The notes under the pieces: model-generated
What the model saw: the letters and a program-made list of their open reading frames with translations, nothing else
Databases searched by the model: none
Told to the model about the DNA's origin: nothing
Translations under genes and position numbers: made by a program
Shown here: positions 1 through 8,269 of the stretch, piece by piece
How positions within the stretch are numbered: position 1 is the first letter of the stretch
How the letters are laid out: the number at the start of each line of letters is the position of its first letter
IMG/VR virus record: IMGVR_UViG_3300035704_000008
Span: 1-64,000 of that record
Reading direction: 5' to 3' (one strand)
Length of the DNA stretch: 64,000 nucleotides
Origin: a virus

Positions 1-1676
1 GTGATGACCGGGAACCGGATCTCGTCGACGGACCCGACGTTGAGCAGCCAGTTCGCGATGCCCGCGACCTGGGAGTCGGCGGCGGCGGACACGGACCGCT
101 GGTAGTTGTACCCGTTCCCGATGCCGCCGGGCGGGTTGAGGATGCTCATCGACCCGACCGTCAGGATGGCCTGCTGGGTGTACCCGGTGTAGTTGGTGAC
201 GGTGACGTTGTTCCTGGTCAGGGAGTCATCGAACGAGGGCGTGAGGGTGTCGTCCAGCCGTGCCGTCGTGTAGGAGATAGCCGCGGCGGCCGACTGGTTC
301 GCCATGCTGGCGAGGGCGCGGTAGCCGAGCCCGAACTGGGTGCGGGACTCGAACAGCAGCCCCATGTCGACGTCCTCAACCGTCTGGAGGACGTTGGTGA
401 GGGTGTCGTCGAACTGGGGGCCCATCGCCGCTGTCGCCGAGGCGGTGCCGATCGTCTCGGCCGCGATGCCCATCTCGCCGCAGATCCTCGTGAACCGGTC
501 CATCGCGAACTCGCCGATGTACCCGTTCAGCGCGTTCGCCGCGGGGACCATCAGCGGCACAGCGCCGTAGGTCACGGTCAGGCCCCCGACGGCGGTGTCC
601 ATCAGGACGTTGGCCCGGCCGAACACGACCGTGGAGACCGCGCCGACGGACGCGCTGGTCACGGTCCCGGTCAGCGACTCGGTGATCCCGGCCGCGCCGG
701 GCGTGATGATCCTGAACGCGAACGCGACGTTGCCGCCGGACGGGGTGAGCTCGCACGACGCGAGGACCGGCTTGCCCTTGACGTTGGTGGTCGTGGTCCC
801 GGACGCGACCACGGTCCCGCCGGAGTTGCGGAGCTGCACCAGCAGCGTCCCGGCCGCGTTCAGGTACACCTCGAACTTCGCGATGGTGCCCGCGCTGTCG
901 ACCTCGGCGAGGTTCCAGTTGGTGGTGCCGCTGGCGGAGTCTCCCGCCGCGGGCACCGAGATCAGGAACCGGGTGCAGTTGTTCGTCGCGGTGCCGCCGG
1001 CCGGGACGGTCGCGGTGATCTTCGCGGCGTTGAGCTGCGGGATCCCGTCGGAGCCCTTGAAGTCCGTGCACGCGGCGAGGGACAGGCCCGCCTGCCCGGT
1101 GGTGAACGACTGGACCGCGTTGGCGGTCCCCGCGGTCGAGTCGAACGAGACGAGCTGGCCGGAGCCGGTGCCGTCTTCCATCGGCCAGTAGGCGCGGGGC
1201 TGGCTGGTCCCGGTCAGGGTGATCGAGTTGTACCGGGTGAACGCGGAGCCGAGGGTGGTGGCCAGCTGCGACATGCGCCGCCATATGCCGCTCGCGGTGA
1301 TGTCACAGTGGACCTCACGCCCGGACGCGTCCCACTGCGGCGGCCACTCGCTGACTTCGCCGAAAAAGCGGAACCCGGAGTAGGCCACGGACGTCACCGA
1401 CGTCGCGTTCACCGAGACGCGGATCTGTACATTTCTGGTGATATACGGGAAGTAGGCGCCGGCGGCGAGTTTGGGGGTGAACCGGCCGTCATTGCGCAAG
1501 CTCAGCGTCAGGGTGGCGGCCTGCAGCGTGGAGGTCCAGTCCGCCCGGCCCATCCCGGTGATCTGCACATCGTTCCGCATCAGCACATATGGCGTGATGT
1601 CGGTCCACACACTGTTCAGCAGAAGCTCGACCTTGACGCCGAGCGAGTTAGAGCCGGCCCCGGGGAACGTGGCCAC
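1..1676 (-). CDS. Minor tail protein, 3' end outside window
   Basis: The frame is open from a GTG at 1676 to the window edge (558 codons). A GAGGAGG ribosome site lies about 11 bases upstream and an in-frame TAA directly precedes the GTG. The N-terminus (VELLLNSVWTDITPYV, then a strand-rich segment with RADW, LRNDGRF and GFRFFGEVSEWPPQWD) has the layout of the actinophage minor tail protein that follows the tape measure. From about residue 160 (AYWPMED) it looks like a LamG/concanavalin-type domain, fitting receptor or carbohydrate binding at the tail tip. It should directly follow the tape-measure gene but is separated from it by an opposite-strand cassette. Confidence 0.85.
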   Translation of the reverse strand, partial: MATFPGAGSNSLGVKVELLLNSVWTDITPYVLMRNDVQITGMGRADWTSTLQAATLTLSLRNDGRFTPKLAAGAYFPYITRNVQIRVSVNATSVTSVAYSGFRFFGEVSEWPPQWDASGREVHCDITASGIWRRMSQLATTLGSAFTRYNSITLTGTSQPRAYWPMEDGTGSGQLVSFDSTAGTANAVQSFTTGQAGLSLAACTDFKGSDGIPQLNAAKITATVPAGGTATNNCTRFLISVPAAGDSASGTTNWNLAEVDSAGTIAKFEVYLNAAGTLLVQLRNSGGTVVASGTTTTNVKGKPVLASCELTPSGGNVAFAFRIITPGAAGITESLTGTVTSASVGAVSTVVFGRANVLMDTAVGGLTVTYGAVPLMVPAANALNGYIGEFAMDRFTRICGEMGIAAETIGTASATAAMGPQFDDTLTNVLQTVEDVDMGLLFESRTQFGLGYRALASMANQSAAAAISYTTARLDDTLTPSFDDSLTRNNVTVTNYTGYTQQAILTVGSMSILNPPGGIGNGYNYQRSVSAAADSQVAGIANWLLNVGSVDEIRFPVI

Positions 1677-1727
1677 TTAGTGCGCCACCTCCTCAGCAAC
1701 GGTTTCTGGGGTTGTACCATTGAGGAC

Positions 1728-2294
1728 ATGAGGCAGATGCGGGGATCCGTCCAGGCGGGCCAGCGATTCGGCCGCCTGGTGGTTATCGACCCAGACCATT
1801 TCGCGCCGCCGAACCCGTCGCAGATAGCGCGCGGAGCCAAAAAGGGTCATCGTAAGCCTCTGTGTCGCTGCGATTGCGGTACGGAGCTTCAGGTAAAACA
1901 AGCCCTGCTGCGCACGGGAGATACGACCTCGTGCGGCTGCCGGCGGCGTGAGGTGGCGAGCGCGCGGGCGAGCGCCCGGAACTACAAGCACGGCCTGAAA
2001 CAGCACCTCCTGTTCGGGACGTGGTACCAGATGATCCGCCGGTGCGAGAATCCCCGGTTCAAGCAGTGGAAGGACTACGGCGGACGCGGCATTAGCGTGT
2101 GCGAGCGATGGCATGACGTGCGGCTGTTCATCACGGACATCGAACGGGATCTCGGCCCGCGCCCGGACGGCTGCACACTAGACCGGATCGACGTGAACGG
2201 GAACTACGAGCCGGGCAAGGTGCGCTGGGCAACCTGGAAGCAGCAGGCGGCCAATCGGCGCACAAGCATGAACATCTCGAGAGGGACAACCTGA
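1728..2294 (+). CDS. Homing-nuclease-like DNA-binding protein (AP2/HNH-type), mobile cargo
   Basis: 188 residues. The N-terminal half has a cysteine cluster (CRCDCG ... SCGC) typical of a zinc-binding fold. The C-terminal half has the YGGRGI, CERW, TLDRID and NYEPG ... RWAT signature of a phage family related to AP2/HNH homing-endonuclease DNA-binding domains. It sits in reverse orientation between tape measure and minor tail protein, as free-standing homing genes often do. Start at 1728 fits codon use; ATG 1737 is an alternative with better ribosome-site spacing. Nuclease activity is inferred, since no complete catalytic HNH is obvious. Confidence 0.7.
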   Translation: MRQMRGSVQAGQRFGRLVVIDPDHFAPPNPSQIARGAKKGHRKPLCRCDCGTELQVKQALLRTGDTTSCGCRRREVASARASARNYKHGLKQHLLFGTWYQMIRRCENPRFKQWKDYGGRGISVCERWHDVRLFITDIERDLGPRPDGCTLDRIDVNGNYEPGKVRWATWKQQAANRRTSMNISRGTT

Positions 2295-2479
2295 TGGCCA
2301 AGCCCTGGATCGTCCGCCACCGGGACGGGTGGTGTGCCCTGCCTCCCGGCGACGAACTTGACCCGGACGCCTGCAACGACCCGACGCTATGCGGCTATGT
2401 GGTCACGATGCGCGGGGGCAGTAAGCGCGGTATCCCCGACTGCCCGGAGTGCGTGGCCCGGTTGAACCAATCCGCTTAA
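2294..2479 (+). CDS. Small cysteine-containing protein
   Basis: 61 residues, start codon overlapping the previous stop by one base (TGATG), so probably translationally coupled. Tryptophan-rich N-terminus, and Cys residues in CALP, DACND, LCGY and CPEC that could bind a metal. No family recognised. It completes the two-gene plus-strand insertion; its stop is 11 bases from the convergent tape-measure stop. Confidence 0.6.
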   Translation: MAKPWIVRHRDGWCALPPGDELDPDACNDPTLCGYVVTMRGGSKRGIPDCPECVARLNQSA

Positions 2480-2490
2480 TACCCTGCAGG

Positions 2491-5400
2491 TCACCGCGAC
2501 CCGAACGCTGTCTGCACGTTGCCGCCGCCCTTGACCTTCACGTTCTTCTTCATCCAGGCGAGCATGAACGCGTCGAAGGCGCTCCCGGAGGAGGCCACCT
2601 CGAACCGGATGGTCGCGGCGCCGCCCTGGGCGGGCACGAGGTGCTCGGGCCGGCCGGTGCCGTTCCACACCGGGTTGAACCCGGGCCGCAGCGTGCCGCC
2701 CCGGTCGAATACCATCCCGCCGCGGGCAGCACCCGTGAACGGGCCGAGCGCCGACGCCAGGACCGTGCCCAGGTTGTTGGCGACGTCGCCGCCGTAGGTG
2801 TGGGTCGCCTGCACGCCCGTGGCCGGGGGCGCAGGCTTCACCGGCGGCTTGTGGGCGGCCAGGTACGCGTTGGAGTAGCCGAGCATCTTGCTGATCGCGG
2901 TGACGGTGGCCTTGTCGCGGCCCAGCTGCGCCTTCCAGTCTTTGACCGGCCCGGCGAGGGACTTGAGGTTCCCCGCCGCGCGGATCTCCTTGTCGAGGCC
3001 GAGCTCGTTCAGGCCGAGCTGGGTGCGCCAGGCCCGTTCGGTGGTCAGCTCCTTGCCGTACGTGGCCAGCAGCCGGGACTCGCTCGCCGCCGTGTTCGCC
3101 CAGAACCGGTGCTGCCCGGCGGACAGGCCGCCCGCCCTGGATAGTGTCCGGGCCCGGCCGGCTGCGGCGGACATCGCGGCGATCTGCTGGTTCAGGACCG
3201 TCGGCCCGATGGCCAGCCCGTACGGGCCGCCGTGCCGGGACTGCCACGCCTTGAGGTAGGCGGCGCCCTGCCCGGCGACCCCGCCGGACGCGTACCCGGG
3301 GACCAGGCCGCCGAGCGCGTAGCCGTGGCCGGAGCCGATGCCGCCGTACTGGTTGCCCAGCTGCGGCCCGTACACGTGCCGGGCGTAGTTGATCGCCGCG
3401 GCGATGTTCGCCAGCGGATCATAGATGTTGCTGCTGGTGCCGGGCCAGTGGTAGGCGCGGAACGTGGACCCGATGACCTGCATGAGGCCGCGGGACGGGT
3501 CGCCGCGCTGCGCGTTGATGTCGGTCAGGTTGATCGCGTTCGGGTTGCCGCCGGACTCGGTCTGCATCTGGTACAGGACCCGGGAGTCGAACGCGGTGGA
3601 CAGCCCCTCCATGCGGAGCGCCTGGTCGACGGTTCCTTTCCACCGGGCCACCCCGGAGCCGACATTGGGGACCTTCGAGGAAGTGATCGCGGCGGCCTTG
3701 GCCTTAGCCGCGGCGGCCACTGCCTTCTTCAGGTTCGCGAACTCGGCGCGCAGCAGGGCGGCTTCCGCGGCCTGGCCGAAGTTGTATTCGGCGTTCGCGG
3801 CGAACGGGGTCAGCCCGGCGATGCCGCCGCCCGCGAACCCGGGGATCCGGCCGCGGAGGTTGTCGGCGGCACCCGCCTTCACCATGTGCGCGGGCACGAC
3901 CAGCTCGCCCCGGCTGAGCATGGCGGGCACGTCGTCAGCAGTGGGGCCAGTGCCCTGCCTGATAATGCCGCCGCTGGCCAGGGACTTCAGCGAGAAGCCG
4001 CCCGAGCTGATGGAGGCGGCGACCTTCTGGGTGAACGTCATCCCGCCGGACCCGGACGCGTGCACGCCGACGTTGACGGTCTTGCCGTGCATCGCGTTGA
4101 TCGACCGCTGCAGCCCCTGGATGCCGCCGGAGACCCGGCCGACCTCGCCGAGCAGCGGGGACAGGTTCTGGGTGCGGACCGCATCCGACTTCGCCCCGGC
4201 CGCCCGCAGTGCGCTCAGCATGGTGCCCTGGATGGTGCCGGCCAGCCCCTGGATGCCGCCGGAGACCCGGCCGACCTCTCCCTGCAGCGGGACCAGGTTC
4301 TTCGTGCGCAGGGCGTCGGCGGAATCCCCCGCATGACCGAACGCGACGGCGGCCGCGTGCCCGATGCTGGAGAAGAACCCGCCGACACTGCTAGCGAAAC
4401 CCTGAGCCCACAGTTTCGCGCCGGACCCGACGTTGTTCAGCGCGCCGCCGACCGGCTGGCCGATCTTCGTGGTGAGCCAGGCTTCCAGGCCGCCGAACGT
4501 GAACGAGTGCAGCAGCGACGTCGACCACAGGTGCCCGTCGGCCTGGAACTGCGCGTTGAGCCGCCCGGCGAACGTCCCGGCCGGGGACAGCGTGTCCCCG
4601 ACCCCGCGGATAAGAGCCCCGACGATGACGCCGGCCGCAGCCGGGCCGAGCGCGGCCCGGAACGCGGCGAGGAAACCGCCGCCCGCAGCCTTGCCGGCCA
4701 CGGCACCGGACCCGGCCGCCCCGGCCAGCCCGCCGCCCCCGGCCGCGACGCCTCCGCCGGCCATCGCCGCGCGGATCTCCGCCGCCGCCGCAGCGCCGCC
4801 GGACGCGAACGCCGCCCGGATCTCCGCCCCCACGGCGGCACCGCCGCCGATGTTGATCACGCCGCCCGACAGCCACTTCAGCGCCGGGCCCGCGATCTTG
4901 ATGCCGACCTTCAGGACACCCGTCTTCTGCAGCAGCAGAAGCGCCCCCGCCACCTCGGTCAGCGGCTTCGCGACGGCCTTCGGGGTCCGCGCCAGGAAAC
5001 CCAGGAAATCAGTGACCAGCCGCAGCTCGAGGGTGCCCGCGCCCGACAGTCCCGGCGCGAACGCCGCCAGGACACCGCCGAGGTTCTTCAGCAGATCCTT
5101 GGTGACCGGCCCGTTGGCGCGGATCCAGTCCAGGAACACGGTCACGTCATGCCGGGCCGCCGCCGACTGGGACCAGCGCAGGAACGCGCCGCCCCACTGG
5201 TCCAGGTACACGCTGAACGCGCCGAAATCCACGTTATGCCCGGCCAGGTCACGGCCGAGATTGAGAACAGCCTTCCCGATATCGGTGAAGAACACCCCGA
5301 GAGCGCTGAGCTGATCCGCGGAGAACGCGCCGAACGCCACGGCGAGGCGCCGTATCTCCGCGGATCCCGCGCTGGAGGAGAAGTACCGGCTGACGGCCTC

Positions 5401-6252
5401 GCCCCAGGACTTGAACTGGTCCGCGACGGGCTGGACCAGCGGCCGGATGAACGCTATCCCCTTGCTGACCGCACTCAGCCACGGCACCAGCACCGGCGAT
5501 GCGATCTGGGCGCTGACCACCTTCCACTTGGTGCCGATCTCCTTGGACAGGTCCAGGACGTGGTTGTACGCCGCGCCTTCGGACCGGATGGCCGCGATGG
5601 TGTCCTGGGCCGCCGCGATCTGGTTGTCCGCTGAGGTCCGCTGGGCCTTGGTGGTGGCCTGCGAGCGTGCGATCTGCGCGGCCGCGAGCTGCTTCTGCGC
5701 CGTCTGGAGCTTCTGGTTGTCCTTGGAGACGTTGGAGAAGACTGACCTGGCCAGCGCGCCGAACAGGCCGGCGCCGACGGCTGCGGCGCCGAACGAGACG
5801 CCGATCGCGCCGACTCCGGCGGCGATCCCTCCTGTCAGCGGGATCAGCGCGGGGGTCAGCGCCGCCAGGGTGCCCTTCAGCGACGGGCCGCCGGCTTTCT
5901 CGGCTATCTTGCCGAACGAGTCGGCCAGGGTCCTGTTCGCCGCCGCTGCTTCCAGCGCGTTCCGGGCGTCGTCCTGCATCGCGTCGTCGAGGCGGCGGAT
6001 CGCGGCGTCCGCGGCGACCGCTTTCGCCGTTACCCGGTCCTCCGCGTCGCCGGTCAGCCGCAGGGCCTTCGCCAGCGTCGCCGATTCGGCGGCGGTGCGG
6101 TCCTCTTTCTTCCCCAGCGTGTCGATGGCGTCCGCGAGAACCTTCGCGCCCCGCGCGGCCAGGGCCGTGTTGTCCCCGACTTTGCGGATGTCGCCCTGGA
6201 GCTGCCCGGCGCCCCGGGACAGGAAGTCGAAGGTGATCGACTGGCCGGCCAC
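2491..6252 (-). CDS. Tape measure protein with lytic transglycosylase domain
   Basis: 1253 residues, the longest gene of the window. It sets tail length and is threaded through the tail tube. The N-terminus is alpha-helical and Ala-rich, with hydrophobic stretches around residues 120-170 and Ala/Gly-rich segments near 450-560. Two near-identical GRVSGGIQGL repeats occur mid-protein. Residues about 868-982 form an SLT-type transglycosylase domain (TESGGNPNAIN with the catalytic Glu, then SRGLMQV and YDPLANI), expected to cut peptidoglycan during DNA injection. It lies downstream of the tail chaperones as usual, but a plus-strand three-gene cassette separates them. Confidence 0.93.
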   Translation of the reverse strand: MAGQSITFDFLSRGAGQLQGDIRKVGDNTALAARGAKVLADAIDTLGKKEDRTAAESATLAKALRLTGDAEDRVTAKAVAADAAIRRLDDAMQDDARNALEAAAANRTLADSFGKIAEKAGGPSLKGTLAALTPALIPLTGGIAAGVGAIGVSFGAAAVGAGLFGALARSVFSNVSKDNQKLQTAQKQLAAAQIARSQATTKAQRTSADNQIAAAQDTIAAIRSEGAAYNHVLDLSKEIGTKWKVVSAQIASPVLVPWLSAVSKGIAFIRPLVQPVADQFKSWGEAVSRYFSSSAGSAEIRRLAVAFGAFSADQLSALGVFFTDIGKAVLNLGRDLAGHNVDFGAFSVYLDQWGGAFLRWSQSAAARHDVTVFLDWIRANGPVTKDLLKNLGGVLAAFAPGLSGAGTLELRLVTDFLGFLARTPKAVAKPLTEVAGALLLLQKTGVLKVGIKIAGPALKWLSGGVINIGGGAAVGAEIRAAFASGGAAAAAEIRAAMAGGGVAAGGGGLAGAAGSGAVAGKAAGGGFLAAFRAALGPAAAGVIVGALIRGVGDTLSPAGTFAGRLNAQFQADGHLWSTSLLHSFTFGGLEAWLTTKIGQPVGGALNNVGSGAKLWAQGFASSVGGFFSSIGHAAAVAFGHAGDSADALRTKNLVPLQGEVGRVSGGIQGLAGTIQGTMLSALRAAGAKSDAVRTQNLSPLLGEVGRVSGGIQGLQRSINAMHGKTVNVGVHASGSGGMTFTQKVAASISSGGFSLKSLASGGIIRQGTGPTADDVPAMLSRGELVVPAHMVKAGAADNLRGRIPGFAGGGIAGLTPFAANAEYNFGQAAEAALLRAEFANLKKAVAAAAKAKAAAITSSKVPNVGSGVARWKGTVDQALRMEGLSTAFDSRVLYQMQTESGGNPNAINLTDINAQRGDPSRGLMQVIGSTFRAYHWPGTSSNIYDPLANIAAAINYARHVYGPQLGNQYGGIGSGHGYALGGLVPGYASGGVAGQGAAYLKAWQSRHGGPYGLAIGPTVLNQQIAAMSAAAGRARTLSRAGGLSAGQHRFWANTAASESRLLATYGKELTTERAWRTQLGLNELGLDKEIRAAGNLKSLAGPVKDWKAQLGRDKATVTAISKMLGYSNAYLAAHKPPVKPAPPATGVQATHTYGGDVANNLGTVLASALGPFTGAARGGMVFDRGGTLRPGFNPVWNGTGRPEHLVPAQGGAATIRFEVASSGSAFDAFMLAWMKKNVKVKGGGNVQTAFGSR

Positions 6253-6274
6253 AGGTCACCCGCCTTCCGTCCGC

Positions 6275-6320
6275 TTGCGTTCCTGGTACCAACCTGGTAC
6301 CGTCTGGGTATCACTTAGAG
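6275..6320 (+). promoter_or_regulatory. Possible promoter/operator with repeated GGTACC
   Basis: The gap before the plus-strand cassette contains CTGGTACC twice (11-bp period) and a third partial copy (CTGGGTATC), followed by a GAGAAGGAG ribosome site. GGTACC is self-complementary, so this could be an operator for the cassette's ribbon-helix-helix protein. No convincing -35/-10 pair is seen; this is inference from the repeats. Confidence 0.3.
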
Positions 6321-6332
6321 AAGGAGCGCGAC

Positions 6333-6581
6333 ATGAATCCGGTGATAATCCACGCGGACGGCACCGACTGTCGCCACGAAGGCAACCCGCAGGCGACCAT
6401 GCGCGATGATGGCGGCCCGCTCTGCCCGGCCGGCCAGCCGGTGACGCACATCCGGCTCAACGGCCATGTGCTCACCATCGAGCAGGCGGGCGCGGCATTC
6501 AGGCAAATGACCGATGCCTTCGCTAAGGCCGTCAAGCCGCTACGCGCTTTCTTTAGCGGGCTAGGCCAGGGTGCCCGGTGA
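6333..6581 (+). CDS. Hypothetical cargo protein
   Basis: 82 residues, ATG with a strong GAGAAGGAG ribosome site 6 bases upstream. First gene of a three-gene plus-strand operon inserted in the minus-strand tail module. The N-terminal part has Cys/His (DCRHEG, LCPAG) and the C-terminal part is helical. No family recognised. Confidence 0.7.
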   Translation: MNPVIIHADGTDCRHEGNPQATMRDDGGPLCPAGQPVTHIRLNGHVLTIEQAGAAFRQMTDAFAKAVKPLRAFFSGLGQGAR

Positions 6582-6715
6582 CCTACACGACCAACATCCG
6601 CCTCGACGACGACCTCGCCGAAGCCGTCAAAACCTACGCCAAGGCTAGCGGCGGCATCAGCATCGCCGACGCCATCCGCCTCCTGATCACCAAGGGACTG
6701 ACACAGAAGCCATGA
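6578..6715 (+). CDS. Ribbon-helix-helix DNA-binding protein
   Basis: 45 residues from a GTG overlapping the previous stop (GTGA). The pattern is a short beta strand (TTNIRLDDDLAEAV), helix, turn, then a second helix (SIADAIRLLITKGL), the canonical RHH/CopG fold that dimerises and binds operators. It probably autoregulates its own cassette or represses the late operon around it. It could also be an antitoxin, but no partner toxin is recognisable. Confidence 0.75.
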   Translation: MTYTTNIRLDDDLAEAVKTYAKASGGISIADAIRLLITKGLTQKP

Positions 6716-6897
6716 CCGCAATCGTGATCGTGTACCTGCTCGCATGGGTGCCCCTCGTCTTCGCCGGGCGCAGGCTCGGGAGGCGCCGGGGCAATCCCGA
6801 CGCGGGGTTCTGGCTGCCCGCCCTGCTCGGCGCGCTCGGCTTCGCGATGTTCACCGCGATCACCGTCGCCGACGGCGCGGCCCCGCGCAGGGGCTAA
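6712..6897 (+). CDS. Small membrane protein
   Basis: 61 residues, ATGA overlap with the RHH gene. Two hydrophobic segments (IVIVYLLAWVPLVFA; LPALLGALGFAMFTAITV) joined by a strongly basic loop (GRRLGRRRG) give a hairpin membrane protein. It could be a superinfection-exclusion or toxin-like moron product; function unknown. Its 3' end overlaps the frameshifted end of the convergent tail chaperone by four bases. Confidence 0.7.
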   Translation: MTAIVIVYLLAWVPLVFAGRRLGRRRGNPDAGFWLPALLGALGFAMFTAITVADGAAPRRG

Positions 6898-7375
6898 CGG
6901 CCGTCGCTCATCATCTCCTCGGCCGCGTCGATCAGCGCTTCGAAGTCCGCGATTTCGAGGAGGGGGATTTCCCACGGGCGGATGTGGAATTCGCGGGTGA
7001 AGATGACGATATACCGGTGCCGGTCGTATGTGTGCCATCCGGGTCCGGGCTGCCGGCGGGGATCGTAGGGCCCGCGCTGCCCTCCTCGCCCGCGGCCTGG
7101 ACGGCGGCAGCGGCGGATTCCAGCACCGACTGGATCATCTCGTGCAGGTCCAGCGGCACCGTGTCATCCAGGATGCCGGCCAGGTCGACGTCGCGGCCCG
7201 CCTGCCGCCAGATGAGCCACGCCAGCGTGCACATCGCCTTCGCGCCGCCGGAGGAGAGGTCGTCCTGCCATTCGACGTACCGGCGGCCGTAGGCTTCCTC
7301 GATGACGAGGGCCTCGGAGACCTTCGGCTTGGTTCCGTCGTACTCGAATACCTCGCCGTTCAGGGTTATCTTCAC
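6894..7375 (-). CDS. Tail assembly chaperone, -1 frameshift (GT-type) product
   Basis: A -1 slip at the heptamer 7067-7073 joins the first 103 codons to a 57-codon extension ending in TAG at 6894-6896, giving 160 residues. The extension reads as a natural domain (WHTYDRHRYIVIF, REFHIRPWEIPLLE, DFEALIDAAEE), with the PWE..LL motif seen in the T part of such chaperones. The fusion is expected to bind the tape measure during tail assembly. Confidence 0.8.
6932..7375 (-). CDS. Tail assembly chaperone, in-frame (G-type) product
   Basis: 147 residues when read in frame 0. The folded part (residues 1-100: ITLNGEVFEYDG, SEALVIEEAYG, LAWLIWRQAG) resembles tail chaperones encoded just upstream of tape measures. 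The C-terminal 45 residues are low-complexity Ser/Pro/Arg text, as expected if this frame is only the terminated product and the real tail lies in the -1 frame. Confidence 0.8.
   Translation of the reverse strand: MKITLNGEVFEYDGTKPKVSEALVIEEAYGRRYVEWQDDLSSGGAKAMCTLAWLIWRQAGRDVDLAGILDDTVPLDLHEMIQSVLESAAAAVQAAGEEGSAGPTIPAGSPDPDGTHTTGTGISSSSPANSTSARGKSPSSKSRTSKR
7067..7073 (-). promoter_or_regulatory. Slippery heptamer GGGCCCT for -1 frameshifting
   Basis: On the minus strand the heptamer G-GGC-CCT fits the X-XXY-YYZ rule in the zero frame (GCG GGC CCT), allowing both tRNAs to re-pair as GGG CCC. It lies at codons 101-103, exactly where coherent sequence moves from one frame to the other. Confidence 0.8.
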
Positions 7376-7840
7376 CTAGGCTCCTTCTGCTTTCGCGGCG
7401 ACGTCGCGCAGTGCCTGCTCGATCCCCGCGCGGACCCGCGGCCCGGCCGCCTCGGCGGGGCCGGTGAAGAACCCGGGCTGCACCGACGGCTCCTCCTGCG
7501 TGTACCAGTGCTCACGCGACCCGAACAGGGGGTGGGTGAGCCGGCCCGCGTCCAGGTTGCGGAGCTTGCGGCCCCCGGCCCGGGACTGCCCGGTGATGGC
7601 CACGCCCGGGTCGCGTTCGTTCGTGCGGACGTTGACGCCGAGCCGCAGGTCCGCGTCGAGGGCCGCCGCGTACCGGTCCGGCAGGTCCGGCCGGAGCCCG
7701 GCCCGGATCTCGTCCTGCACCGGGACGACGGCGTCGCGCATCGCCTTGGTGACCTCCCGGAGCAGGTCGCCGTCACCCGCGCGGCGCAGCCGGAACGCGA
7801 GCGCCTCCAGCTCCGCCGCGGCGTCAGCGAGCCCGGCCAT
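7376..7840 (-). CDS. HK97 gp10-like tail/connector protein
   Basis: 154 residues, ATG overlapping the upstream stop by one base. Helical N-terminus (AELEALAFRLRRAG, REVTKAMRDAVVPVQDEIRAGL) then a strand-rich part with FGSREHWYTQ and FFTGPAEA, and a C-terminal helix. This layout is typical of the gp10 family that completes the head-tail joint or tail tube. It lies after the major tail protein rather than before it, slightly unusual. Confidence 0.65.
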   Translation of the reverse strand: MAGLADAAAELEALAFRLRRAGDGDLLREVTKAMRDAVVPVQDEIRAGLRPDLPDRYAAALDADLRLGVNVRTNERDPGVAITGQSRAGGRKLRNLDAGRLTHPLFGSREHWYTQEEPSVQPGFFTGPAEAAGPRVRAGIEQALRDVAAKAEGA

Positions 7841-8265
7841 CAGGTGTTCAGGCCGCCGGTGACCGGGTTGTACCGCTGGATCTTGCTGGCCGCGTTCCAC
7901 GTGGTCTTCGTGTTGACCGGGCCGCCGACAGCCCCGTCCATCTCGAAGTCCGGGAGCACCGTGCCGAAGAAGTAGACGAGAGGGTCCGAACTAATGTTCG
8001 GGTAGAGGTACATGTTGCGGGGCAGCCCGTCGGTCGCCGCGAGGTACGTCTGACCTGTGGCGTCGTCCCAGAACCCGCTAAAGTCCCCACTTGAGTCGGG
8101 CAGCCCGGCGACGTAGATCTTGTTCGAGTCGCCGAACGCGGTGACGTCCTGCTTGTCGACGGTCATGCTCATCGTCCACGACGCCTGGAACGTGACGGGC
8201 GACGCGGCGGCGCCGTTGGTCACGCCCAGGTACACCGAGCCGTTGCGCCCATGGGATCGAGCCAT
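7840..8265 (-). CDS. Major tail protein, copy 1
   Basis: 141 residues. Beta-rich with SVYLGVTNGAAASPV, a DVTAFGDSNK segment, YVAGLPDSSGDFSGFWDD and GLPRNMYLYP. These blocks recur in the same order in the gene at 9614-10048, so the two are paralogues. The DVTAFGD..K and LPD..G.FSG..D pattern matches actinophage tail-tube subunits. This copy lies nearest the chaperones and tape measure, so it is the likelier main tube protein. Confidence 0.8.
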   Translation of the reverse strand: MARSHGRNGSVYLGVTNGAAASPVTFQASWTMSMTVDKQDVTAFGDSNKIYVAGLPDSSGDFSGFWDDATGQTYLAATDGLPRNMYLYPNISSDPLVYFFGTVLPDFEMDGAVGGPVNTKTTWNAASKIQRYNPVTGGLNT

Positions 8266-8269
8266 CTCT

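Noticed and set aside
3232-5634. 800-codon plus-strand open frame opposite the tape measure
   Set aside because: Arg/Gly/Pro-rich translation without domains; a shadow of the high-GC tape-measure gene.
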